From positions 2,670-9,728 of the forward strand of contig DIVX01000048.1 in NCBI GenBank assembly GCA_002422505.1: 7,059 nt of DNA. Direction: 5' to 3'. This document shows positions 1 through 5,737 of the stretch, one piece after another. The position numbers and the translations under genes are program-made. The first letter of the stretch is position 1. Each line of letters opens with the position of its first letter. This DNA comes from Desulfovibrio sp. UBA6121 (GTDB taxonomy: Bacteria > Desulfobacterota > Desulfovibrionia > Desulfovibrionales > Desulfovibrionaceae). The notes under the pieces were generated by a model, which ran no database searches, was not told the DNA's origin, and was given only the letters and a program-made list of their open reading frames with translations.

Positions 1-387
1 CCGACCAAGCTCATCGAGATCGTCGCGATCGGCAAACAGCTGCTCATCACCCGCGGCGCGCTCACCACGTTCTCCATCGCCAACGACGTCGCGAAGTACT
101 TCGCGATCATCCCGGCCATGTTCGCCGTGCTGTACCCGCAGCTCGACGCGCTCAACATCATGCGGCTGAGCTCACCGCAGTCCGCGGTCCTCTCGGCGGT
201 CATCTTCAACGCGCTGATCATCGTGGGGCTCATCCCGCTGGCCCTCAAGGGCGTGGCCTACCGGGCCGCCGGAGCGGCAACGGTCCTGCGCGACAACCTC
301 ATCCTCTATGGCGGCGGCGGACTCCTCGTGCCCTTTGTGGGCATCAAGCTCATCGACATGACCCTGGCCGCCTGCGGCCTGGCCTAA
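1..387 (+). CDS. kdpB: KdpB, potassium-transporting P-type ATPase subunit B, C-terminal part (5' end outside window)
   Basis: KdpB is the ATP-hydrolysing subunit of the KdpFABC high-affinity K+ pump in the inner membrane. Frame 1 is open from base 1 to the TAA at 385-387 and gives the last 128 residues of a protein usually near 680-700 residues. It begins with PTKLIEIVAIGKQLLITRGA and continues through LTTFSIANDVAKYFAIIPAM, the highly conserved segment after the P-domain leading into the C-terminal membrane helices. Hydrophobic stretches follow at about residues 35-45, 60-80 and 105-127. The phosphorylated Asp and nucleotide-binding domain lie upstream of the window. An internal ATG at 118 is not the start, because conserved KdpB sequence runs without a break from base 1. 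Ala codons shift from mostly GCG before about base 235 to mostly GCC after it. The gene is followed 10 nt later by kdpC. Confidence 0.97.
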   Translation, partial: PTKLIEIVAIGKQLLITRGALTTFSIANDVAKYFAIIPAMFAVLYPQLDALNIMRLSSPQSAVLSAVIFNALIIVGLIPLALKGVAYRAAGAATVLRDNLILYGGGGLLVPFVGIKLIDMTLAACGLA

Positions 388-393
388 GGAGGT
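386..393 (+). promoter_or_regulatory. Strong Shine-Dalgarno site for kdpC, overlapping the kdpB stop
   Basis: The sequence AAGGAGGT is a full 8-base complement of the usual 16S rRNA 3' end. It overlaps the last two bases of the kdpB TAA and lies 4 nt before the kdpC ATG. This fixes the kdpC start and suggests that ribosomes ending kdpB reinitiate directly on kdpC. Confidence 0.85.
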
Positions 394-397
394 CATC

Positions 398-1018
398 ATG
401 ATCCGCGACATCCTCAATACCCTGCGGCCCGCCTGCCTCATGCTCGTGGCCCTGTCCCTCATCACCGGCCTGGCCTATCCGGCAATGGTCACGGGCCTGG
501 CCCAGGCGCTCTTCCCACGCCAGGCCAGCGGCAGCCTCATCGTCGAGAATGGCAACCTGGCCGGATCGGCGCTCATCGGCCAGCAATTCACGGCCCCCGG
601 CCACTTCTGGGGGCGGCCCTCGGCCACGGGCCCGCAGCCGTACAACGCGGCCGCAAGCGGCGGCTCAAACCTCGGTCCCACCAACCCGGCGCAGCTTGAA
701 AACGTTTCCGAACGCGCAGAAGCCCTGCGCAAGGCCCACGGAGACGGTCCTGTGCCCGTTGAACTCGTCACGGCCTCGGCTTCCGGCCTGGACCCGCACA
801 TCAGCCCGGCTGCGGCGCTGTACCAAGCGGGCCGCGTGGCGCGTGCGCACGGGCTGGAAGAGGCCACGCTCCGCCAGCTCATTGCGCGGCGCACCGAGGG
901 TCGGCAGTTCGGCCTGCTGGGCGAGGCGCGGGTGAACGTGCTGCTGCTCAACCGCGAGCTGGATGGACAGAAGCTTGATTCCCTGTCCGCAAAGGCCCAG
1001 AATGCGGCCAAGCCCTAA
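398..1018 (+). CDS. kdpC: KdpC, potassium-transporting ATPase subunit C
   Basis: KdpC is the single-span accessory subunit of the KdpFABC pump. Family knowledge says it stabilises the complex and raises nucleotide affinity. The 206-residue product is slightly longer than the E. coli protein (about 190). One membrane helix lies at about residues 11-34, followed by a soluble domain. Family motifs in order are GSALIGQQF (56-64), FWGRPSA (70-76), YNAAASGGSNLGPTNP (82-97), DPHISPAAA (132-140) followed by RVA (146-148), and LGEARVNVLLLN (174-185). The tail after residue 187 is polar and Ala/Lys rich. The start is the ATG at 398, placed by a perfect Shine-Dalgarno 4 nt upstream, and the hydrophobic helix begins at the expected distance. 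It sits between kdpB (10 nt gap) and kdpD (18 nt gap). I see no break or missing conserved block. Confidence 0.97.
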   Translation: MIRDILNTLRPACLMLVALSLITGLAYPAMVTGLAQALFPRQASGSLIVENGNLAGSALIGQQFTAPGHFWGRPSATGPQPYNAAASGGSNLGPTNPAQLENVSERAEALRKAHGDGPVPVELVTASASGLDPHISPAAALYQAGRVARAHGLEEATLRQLIARRTEGRQFGLLGEARVNVLLLNRELDGQKLDSLSAKAQNAAKP

Positions 1019-1036
1019 GCACCACAGGAGCCGGAC

Positions 1037-3775
1037 ATGAACGAAAGCGGAAACGGCGCGCGCCGCCCAGACCCCGAAGCCCTGCTGGCCCTGGCCGAGC
1101 GCGAGGACAAGAAACGCAGGCGCGGGCGGCTGCGCGTATTCTTCGGCGCTGCGCCAGGTGTGGGCAAAACCTACGCCATGCTCACGGAAGGCTACACCCA
1201 GCAGGCGGAAGGGCGCGACGTGCTGGCCGGTGTGGTGGAGACCCATGGCCGGGGCGAAACCGAGGCGCTTCTGGCCGGGTTGGAGCTCTTGCCCAGGCGC
1301 ACTGTGGAATACAAGGGCCACCAGCTCGCCGAGTTCGACCTGGACGGGGCGCTTTTACGCAGGCCCGCGCTGGTGCTGGTGGACGAGCTGGCCCACACCA
1401 ACGCCCCCGGCTGCCGCCACGAGAAGCGCTGGCAAGACGTGCTGGAGCTGCTCGACCACAACATCGACGTTTACACCACAATGAACGTGCAGCACGTGGA
1501 GAGCATCTCCGACGTGGTGGCGCAGATCACCGGCATTCCCGTGCGCGAGACCGTGCCCGACTCCGTGCTGGAACAGGCCGAGGGACTGGTGCTGGTGGAC
1601 CTGACGCCGGACGATCTCTTGAAGCGCCTGCGCGAGGGCAAGGTGTACATTCCGCGCCAGGCCGAGGCTGCGGAGCAGAACTTCTTCCGCACCGGAAACC
1701 TCACAGCCCTGCGCGAACTGGCCCTGCGCGTGGTGGCCGACCGCGTGAACACCGAGGTCTGCGTGTACCGCCAGGGCCAGGCCATCGAAGTCACCTGGCC
1801 CACCTCGGGCAGGCTGCTCGTCTGCGTGGGCCCCAGCCCCACCTCGGCCCGGCTGGTGCGCGCCACCAAGCGCATGGCCGCCAGCCAGCACGCCCAGTGG
1901 ATAGCGGCCTACGTGGAAACGCAGCCGCTTTCGCAATCCGACCCGCGCCACAACCGGGTGGTGCAGAACCTGCGCCTGGCGGAAAGCCTCGGGGCCGAGG
2001 TCGTCACCCTTTCGGGCCGCAGCATCCCGGAAGAAATCATCCGCCTGGCCCGGGCGCGCAACGTGTCCACCATCGTCATCGGCAAGCCCGTGCGGCAGAA
2101 GCTCCTCGACGTTCTCCTGGGCAGCCCGGTGGACGAGCTCATCCGCACAAGCGCCGAAATCGACGTGCAGGTCATACGGGGCGATGAAGGCGCGGGAGGC
2201 GCGCCCCGCCCGGCGAACAGGGGCGAAACAGGCGCGCAGGACCTGCGCGGCTACGCCTGGAGCGTGGCCGCCGTGGCCGCGTGCTCGGCCATATGCTTCG
2301 CCATGTACCCGAACTTCGAGCTGGCCAACCTCATCATGGTCTACCTGCTTGGCACCATGCTCATCGCCAGCCGCCACGGCCAGGGGCCTGGCCTTCTGTC
2401 CTCGGCATTGGGCGTGCTTTGCTTCGACGTGTTCTTCGTTGCGCCGCGCTTCAGCCTGGCCGTGTCCGACACGCAGTACCTGTTCACCTTCGCCATCATG
2501 TTCGGGGTGGCGCTGGTCATGAGCAGGCTGACTTCGCGCATCCGTCAGCAGGCCGAAACCGCCCGCGCCCGCGAGGCCAGAACCCAGGTGATGCTGGCCC
2601 TTTCCCGCGAGCTGGCGGGCACACGCGGCGCGGAAAAGCTGTTGCACATCGCCATTGAGCACATCTCTGAACTGTTTCATTGCCGGGCCCTGGCCTTCCT
2701 GCCAGACATGAAAGGCCGCATCCGGGAGCATGTGGGCGACACGGAGGCGTTCCGCGTCACCCACAAGGGCGAAAGCGTTGCGGCGTGGGTGTTCGCCAAC
2801 GGGCAGCCAGCGGGCCTGGGCACCAGCACCCTGCCCACCAGCGGCGCGCTCTACGTGCCCTTTGCGGGGCTCAAGGGAACCCTGGGCGTGCTGGGCCTGC
2901 GGCCAGAAACGCAAGGCGCGCTGTTTTCCCCGGAGCAAACGCACATGATTGAGACCCTGGCCCGGCAGGTGGCCCTGGCGCTTGAAGTGGAGCGACTGGA
3001 GACCGAGAGCCTGCATGCCCAGATGGAGGCCGAGACCGAGCGGCTCAAGACCTCGCTCCTGTCCTCCGTCACCCACGACCTGCAAACCCCGCTGGCGGCC
3101 ATCATGGGCTCGGCAGACAGCCTTGCCGCCGTGGGCGAAAGCCTGGCCACGGAGCAGCGCCGCCAGCTTGCCGTAAACATCTACAACGAGGCCGAGCGTC
3201 TGTCCCGGCTCATCGGCAACCTGCTGCGCATGACCAAGCTGGAGTCCGGCACCCTCAAGCCAGATCTGCAGCTCCAGTCCATTGAGGAACCGCTGGGCGC
3301 GGCCCTGAGGCTGGTGGAAAAGCACCTGGCCGGACGCGAACTCGCCGTGGACATTCCGGCGGACCTGCCGTTGGTGGAGGTGGACGGGGTGCTCATGGAA
3401 CAGCTTCTGCTGAATCTGCTGGAGAACGCCGCCAGATACACGCCGGAGGGTTCGCCGGTATCCATAACCGCACGGCGCGCCGAGGGCGGAATGGAGGTCA
3501 CCGTGGCGGACCGGGGACCGGGGCTGGCGGCGGACGAACTGGACAAGGTCTTCGACCTGTTCCATCAAGGGCGGGAAGCCGCCCACCACGTTCCCGGGCG
3601 CAAAGGCTACGGCATCGGCCTGGCGATTTGCCGGGCCATAGCGCAGGTGCACGGCGGAGCCATAAAGGCCGAGAACCGCGAAGGCGGCGGGGCCGCGTTC
3701 ACAATGACGCTGCCCGCGCCCAAAAGGCGGCACGCGCCCGCTGAAGACCTGGACAAGGACGAGGAGGCGCTGTGA
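1037..3775 (+). CDS. kdpD: KdpD, osmosensitive K+ channel sensor histidine kinase
   Basis: KdpD is the membrane sensor kinase that senses K+ limitation and phosphorylates KdpE to switch on kdpFABC. The product is 912 residues (E. coli about 894) and has the complete architecture. A basic N-terminus (25-33) leads into the KdpD domain with Walker A GAAPGVGKT (37-45) and Walker B LVLVDELAHTN (112-122). A universal-stress-protein-like domain covers about 258-380. Four membrane segments lie at about 407-423, 428-444, 451-470 and 480-497. An arginine-rich cytoplasmic stretch follows directly (R497, R501, R503, R510, R512, R515), then a GAF-like domain at about 518-650. The HisKA H-box SSVTHDLQTPL carries the phosphoacceptor His680. 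The ATPase domain shows the N-box (N793, N797), G1 DRGPGL (825-830) and G2 GYGIGLA (857-863). ATG 1037 is supported by AGGAG at 1026-1030. All key residues are present, so it should be functional. The stop overlaps the kdpE start. Confidence 0.98.
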   Translation: MNESGNGARRPDPEALLALAEREDKKRRRGRLRVFFGAAPGVGKTYAMLTEGYTQQAEGRDVLAGVVETHGRGETEALLAGLELLPRRTVEYKGHQLAEFDLDGALLRRPALVLVDELAHTNAPGCRHEKRWQDVLELLDHNIDVYTTMNVQHVESISDVVAQITGIPVRETVPDSVLEQAEGLVLVDLTPDDLLKRLREGKVYIPRQAEAAEQNFFRTGNLTALRELALRVVADRVNTEVCVYRQGQAIEVTWPTSGRLLVCVGPSPTSARLVRATKRMAASQHAQWIAAYVETQPLSQSDPRHNRVVQNLRLAESLGAEVVTLSGRSIPEEIIRLARARNVSTIVIGKPVRQKLLDVLLGSPVDELIRTSAEIDVQVIRGDEGAGGAPRPANRGETGAQDLRGYAWSVAAVAACSAICFAMYPNFELANLIMVYLLGTMLIASRHGQGPGLLSSALGVLCFDVFFVAPRFSLAVSDTQYLFTFAIMFGVALVMSRLTSRIRQQAETARAREARTQVMLALSRELAGTRGAEKLLHIAIEHISELFHCRALAFLPDMKGRIREHVGDTEAFRVTHKGESVAAWVFANGQPAGLGTSTLPTSGALYVPFAGLKGTLGVLGLRPETQGALFSPEQTHMIETLARQVALALEVERLETESLHAQMEAETERLKTSLLSSVTHDLQTPLAAIMGSADSLAAVGESLATEQRRQLAVNIYNEAERLSRLIGNLLRMTKLESGTLKPDLQLQSIEEPLGAALRLVEKHLAGRELAVDIPADLPLVEVDGVLMEQLLLNLLENAARYTPEGSPVSITARRAEGGMEVTVADRGPGLAADELDKVFDLFHQGREAAHHVPGRKGYGIGLAICRAIAQVHGGAIKAENREGGGAAFTMTLPAPKRRHAPAEDLDKDEEAL
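3761..3767 (+). promoter_or_regulatory. Shine-Dalgarno site selecting the GTG start of kdpE
   Basis: GAGGAGG lies inside the last codons of kdpD, 4 nt before the GTG at 3772. No ATG lies at a sensible position for kdpE, so this site decides the start. The GTG overlaps the kdpD TGA (GTGA, 3772-3775), an arrangement typical of translational coupling. Confidence 0.75.
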
Positions 3776-4515
3776 GTTCGGACAAAACCACAGTCCTGGT
3801 CATCGAGGACGAGGCGCCCATCCGCTGCTTTTTGCGCGCCTACCTGGAGAGCCAGGACTTTCGGCTGGTGGAGGCCGAGAGCGGCGAGGAAGGCATCGGA
3901 CTTGCCGCCTCGCACCAGCCCGCGCTCATCCTGCTCGACCTGGGCCTGCCGGGCATGGACGGGCTGGAGGTCATCCGGCGCATCCGCCAATGGACGGCCA
4001 CGCCCATCCTGGTGCTTTCCGCGCGCGGCAAGGAGCAGGACAAGATCGACGCCCTGGACGCCGGGGCCGACGACTATCTCATCAAACCCTTCGGGGTGGG
4101 CGAGCTGTCTGCGCGCATGCGTGTGGCCCTGCGCCACAGCCTCCTGGCCGCGCACCCCGGCGCAACACCTGCCGCCGAGCCCGTGTTCCGCTGCGGGGAG
4201 CTTGCGGTGGACCTGGCCGCGCGCCGCGTGCGCGTGGCTGGCCAGGAGGTTCACTTGACGCCCATCGAATACAAGCTGCTGGCCTTTCTGGTGCGCCACG
4301 CGGGCAAGGTGGTAACGCACCGCCAGTTGCTCAAGGAGGTATGGGGCAGCGCGCGCGAAGACCAGTCCCACTACCCGCGCATCTACGTGCATCAGCTGCG
4401 CCACAAGATTGAGCCCGACCCGGCCCGGCCGCGCTTTCTGCGCACGGAAACGGGCGTAGGCTACCGGCTGGAGGAAGGCCTGCAACCCCCGGCTCCCGGC
4501 AAGGAGCAGGCATGA
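3772..4515 (+). CDS. kdpE: KdpE, OmpR/PhoB-family response regulator of the Kdp system
   Basis: KdpE is the DNA-binding partner of KdpD; when phosphorylated it activates the kdp promoter. The product is 247 residues (E. coli 225). The receiver domain covers about 6-122, with acidic pocket E12/D13, phosphoacceptor Asp56 in LLDLGLPGMDG, Ser83 and Lys105 in LIKPF. The winged-helix domain covers about 138-235. Its recognition region SHYPRIYVHQLRHKIE (199-214) and the following DPARPRFLRTETGVGYRL (216-233) closely match KdpE rather than a generic OmpR regulator. The extra length is a short Ala/Pro linker (127-137) and a polar tail after 235. Start is GTG, chosen from the receiver alignment and GAGGAGG upstream. 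It overlaps kdpD by 4 nt and the next gene by 4 nt, so kinase, regulator and the downstream protein are probably made from one message. Confidence 0.97.
   Translation: MSSDKTTVLVIEDEAPIRCFLRAYLESQDFRLVEAESGEEGIGLAASHQPALILLDLGLPGMDGLEVIRRIRQWTATPILVLSARGKEQDKIDALDAGADDYLIKPFGVGELSARMRVALRHSLLAAHPGATPAAEPVFRCGELAVDLAARRVRVAGQEVHLTPIEYKLLAFLVRHAGKVVTHRQLLKEVWGSAREDQSHYPRIYVHQLRHKIEPDPARPRFLRTETGVGYRLEEGLQPPAPGKEQA
4501..4506 (+). promoter_or_regulatory. Shine-Dalgarno site for the gene after kdpE
   Basis: AAGGAG lies inside the last codons of kdpE, 5 nt before the ATG at 4512. That ATG overlaps the kdpE TGA as ATGA (4512-4515). The site supports this start and couples translation of the unknown gene to kdpE. 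Confidence 0.75.
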
Positions 4516-5381
4516 CAATCGTTGAGGGCGCATCCGCCCGCACCGTACTGGCCACCCTGGCGCTGCTGGCGGCGCTTCTTGGGGGGCTCTGGTTCTTCGG
4601 ACGAGACCAGGGCGAGCAGACGAGTTTTCGCCAAACCCTGCGCAAAACGCAGCTGGTGCAGCAGTTGGGCGCCGCGCTGCACACTGCGGCCCAGCGGGAA
4701 AGGCAGGCCGTCATGGCCGAAACGGACGAAAGCTCGGAGCTGTTCGCCAGACAGGCGCGCAACGCCACGGATACCGCCGGGGGGCTGCTGCGGGAGCTCA
4801 AGGGCCTGCCCAGGCTTACGCCGGAGGAAGCCGCGCTCATCGCCCGCATTGAAACGGGCTTCGCCGAATACCGCACAGTAGACCAGGAAGTGCTGGACCT
4901 GGCCGTGCAGAACACCAACCTCAAGGCCTTTGCGCTGTCTTTCGGCCAGGCGGCCATTGCCCTGGACGAAATGGAATCAGCCCTGCGGCCCCTGCTCAAC
5001 GGCTCCAATGACAAGGCCGCCCGGCAGGCGCAACGCGCCCTGGCCGAGGCCCTGCACATCCAGAGCCTGCACGCCCCGCACATCATGGAAAAAATGGCCC
5101 CGCGCATGGACGCGCTGGAAAAGGACATGGCGGCGGCCGACAAGGCGGTGCGCTTTGCCCTGGCCGCCTTGGGCAAGGATACGACCGGAGCCCTGGCGGC
5201 CTATGAGAACTTCTGGAAGCTCACCGGCGAAATCGTGGCCCTGTCGCGGCAGAACTCCAACGTGCGCTCCCTGGCCCTCTCGCTGGAGCGCAAGACCAAG
5301 GTGCTGGCCGCCTGCGACGAGGCCCTGCGCCTGCTGAAAGCGGTCGTCTGGGAACAGATGGCGCCGAAGGCGACGCGGTAG
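4512..5381 (+). CDS. Uncharacterised Kdp-linked membrane-anchored helical protein, chemoreceptor-type four-helix-bundle-like
   Basis: I do not recognise this as a named Kdp protein. The 289-residue product has one strongly hydrophobic segment at about residues 11-30 with no clear signal-peptidase or lipobox site. The remainder is soluble and nearly all helical, rich in Ala, Leu, Glu, Gln and Arg. Residues 44-99, 105-162, 168-220 and 225-280 look like long helices. The composition, and the motifs ERQAVMAETDESSELFA (63-79) and QNTNLKAFALS (133-143), recall ligand-binding four-helix bundles of methyl-accepting chemotaxis proteins. There is no second membrane span, HAMP, methylation, kinase or cyclase domain, so it cannot signal alone as a classical receptor. 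The C-terminal third repeats part of the middle at a spacing of 114 residues. The likely topology is N-terminus in, bundle in the periplasm, but flanking charges do not settle this. The ATGA overlap with kdpE and a good Shine-Dalgarno make it a member of the kdp operon. Inference: an accessory sensor or modulator of KdpD or the pump. Confidence 0.9.
   Translation: MTIVEGASARTVLATLALLAALLGGLWFFGRDQGEQTSFRQTLRKTQLVQQLGAALHTAAQRERQAVMAETDESSELFARQARNATDTAGGLLRELKGLPRLTPEEAALIARIETGFAEYRTVDQEVLDLAVQNTNLKAFALSFGQAAIALDEMESALRPLLNGSNDKAARQAQRALAEALHIQSLHAPHIMEKMAPRMDALEKDMAAADKAVRFALAALGKDTTGALAAYENFWKLTGEIVALSRQNSNVRSLALSLERKTKVLAACDEALRLLKAVVWEQMAPKATR
4860..5339 (+). repeat. Internal protein repeat (period 114 residues) inside the Kdp-linked helical protein
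   Basis: Residues 117-162 (bases 4860-4997) align without gaps to residues 231-276 (bases 5202-5339). By eye, 13 of 46 positions are identical: E126/E240, L130/L244, Q133/Q247, N134/N248, N136/N250, A141/A255, L142/L256, S143/S257, L151/L265, A157/A271, L158/L272, R159/R273 and L161/L275. The shared core is QN-[TS]-N-x4-ALS followed 13 residues later by ALR. The DNA itself is not obviously repeated, so the duplication is old or the similarity reflects a shared helical-hairpin fold. Confidence 0.6.
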
Positions 5382-5393
5382 AGAGGAAACAAG

Positions 5394-5435
5394 ATGCAGC
5401 CTGCCCGCCAGCCCACGCCGCCCGAACCAGCCTGA
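5394..5435 (+). CDS. Possible 13-codon micro-ORF after the Kdp-linked gene
   Basis: An ATG lies 6 nt after AGAGGA (5382-5387), which directly follows the stop of the preceding gene. It opens a 13-codon frame encoding MQPARQPTPPEPA, ended by TGA. The spacing and ribosome-binding site are good, but the peptide is Pro/Ala rich with no known relatives that I can name. It could be a chance ORF, or the remnant start of a gene lost by frameshift. I cannot assign a function. Confidence 0.2.
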   Translation: MQPARQPTPPEPA

Positions 5436-5460
5436 CGCGCTCTGCCAACCTGCTGGTCAC

Positions 5461-5709
5461 ATGGTGCATTGCGCCCGGCTTCGGCAACAGCGCAGCCGCC
5501 TTTGCCGCTGCCCAGGCCTACGGCCCGTCGTCATTTTGTGTGTGCCCGGCCGCCTTGCACCGGCTGCCCCTGCCGCAAGGCGTGGCGAGGACGTATGCAG
5601 CACGCCCGTACGCTGTGCCCCCTGCGCCCAGTGCCATGGCTGCGCCCAAGGCCGAAAACGCCGGGGAGCTCCGCTGATTGCGCAAGCGGCGCTGCCCCGC
5701 CGGGCCTGA
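5461..5709 (+). CDS. Doubtful cysteine-rich small ORF (82 codons)
   Basis: This frame starts at ATG 5461 and ends at TGA 5707-5709. Its predicted product has nine cysteines at 4, 15, 17, 27, 46, 52, 55, 58 and 61. The last four form an evenly spaced C-x2-C-x2-C-x2-C array with His59, a pattern that could bind a metal or Fe-S cluster. Against it, there is no Shine-Dalgarno upstream, the rest of the protein is Arg/Ala/Pro rich as expected from random GC-rich DNA, and no family is recognised. Most likely it is not a gene; it is listed because of the cysteine array. Confidence 0.15.
   Translation: MVHCARLRQQRSRLCRCPGLRPVVILCVPGRLAPAAPAARRGEDVCSTPVRCAPCAQCHGCAQGRKRRGAPLIAQAALPRRA
5667..5693. other. 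Hairpin in the convergent intergenic region
   Basis: AGCTCCGCT (5667-5675) pairs with AGCGGCGCT (5685-5693) with one mismatch and a 9-base loop. No T-run follows on either strand, so intrinsic termination is uncertain. It lies 7 bases from the larger hairpin at 5701-5737, so the two may act together at the convergent ends. Confidence 0.35.
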
Positions 5710-5737
5710 TGCCCCAAAGCGCCGAGCGTCAGGCCCG
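5701..5737. terminator. Putative bidirectional terminator hairpin overlapping the nrdG stop codon
   Basis: CGGGCCTGATGC (5701-5712) pairs with GCGTCAGGCCCG (5726-5737): 12 bp with one T-G wobble and a 13-base loop. It sits exactly at the 3' end of nrdG, whose stop (complement of 5729-5731) lies inside the right arm. No T-tract follows on either strand, so it is not a textbook intrinsic terminator. It could act as a U-tract-less terminator or an mRNA 3'-end stabiliser for nrdDG, and could block read-through from kdp. Confidence 0.45.

Larger units (their letters stand above)
5382..5728. other. Convergent intergenic region between the kdp and nrd operons
   Basis: About 350 bases separate the two convergent operons. 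I find no recognisable protein family on either strand. The contents I can point to are a 13-codon micro-ORF (5394-5435), an ATG-started cysteine-rich ORF without a Shine-Dalgarno (5461-5709), a 9-bp hairpin with one mismatch (5667-5693), and a 12-bp hairpin that runs into the nrdG stop (5701-5737). Codon use in all frames is less biased than in the flanking genes, which favours non-coding DNA or decayed coding sequence. Confidence 0.6.

Noticed and set aside
258..380. A c-di-AMP binding signature in the KdpD stress-protein domain (coordinates here are KdpD residues, about bases 1808-2176)
   Set aside because: The SxS and FTAxY motif known from c-di-AMP-binding KdpD proteins of Firmicutes is not visible here, so no ligand claim is made.
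1355..3733. A 792-codon open frame on the - strand opposite kdpD
   Set aside because: It is antisense to an unmistakable KdpD. Long antisense frames are expected where third positions are nearly all G/C, and its translation is His/Gly/Arg/Gln rich with no domain.
3607..5176. Open frames of 281-308 codons on the - strand opposite kdpE and the fifth kdp gene
   Set aside because: They are shadows of well-supported + strand genes: no recognisable motifs, Arg/Ser/Ala-rich products and no fitting ribosome-binding sites.
5520..5700. Possible cobalamin or other riboswitch in the intergenic gap, considered because reductase genes are sometimes riboswitch-controlled
   Set aside because: I could not find a B12-box or other conserved core, and the gap lies at the 3' ends of both operons, where a leader riboswitch would have no gene to control.
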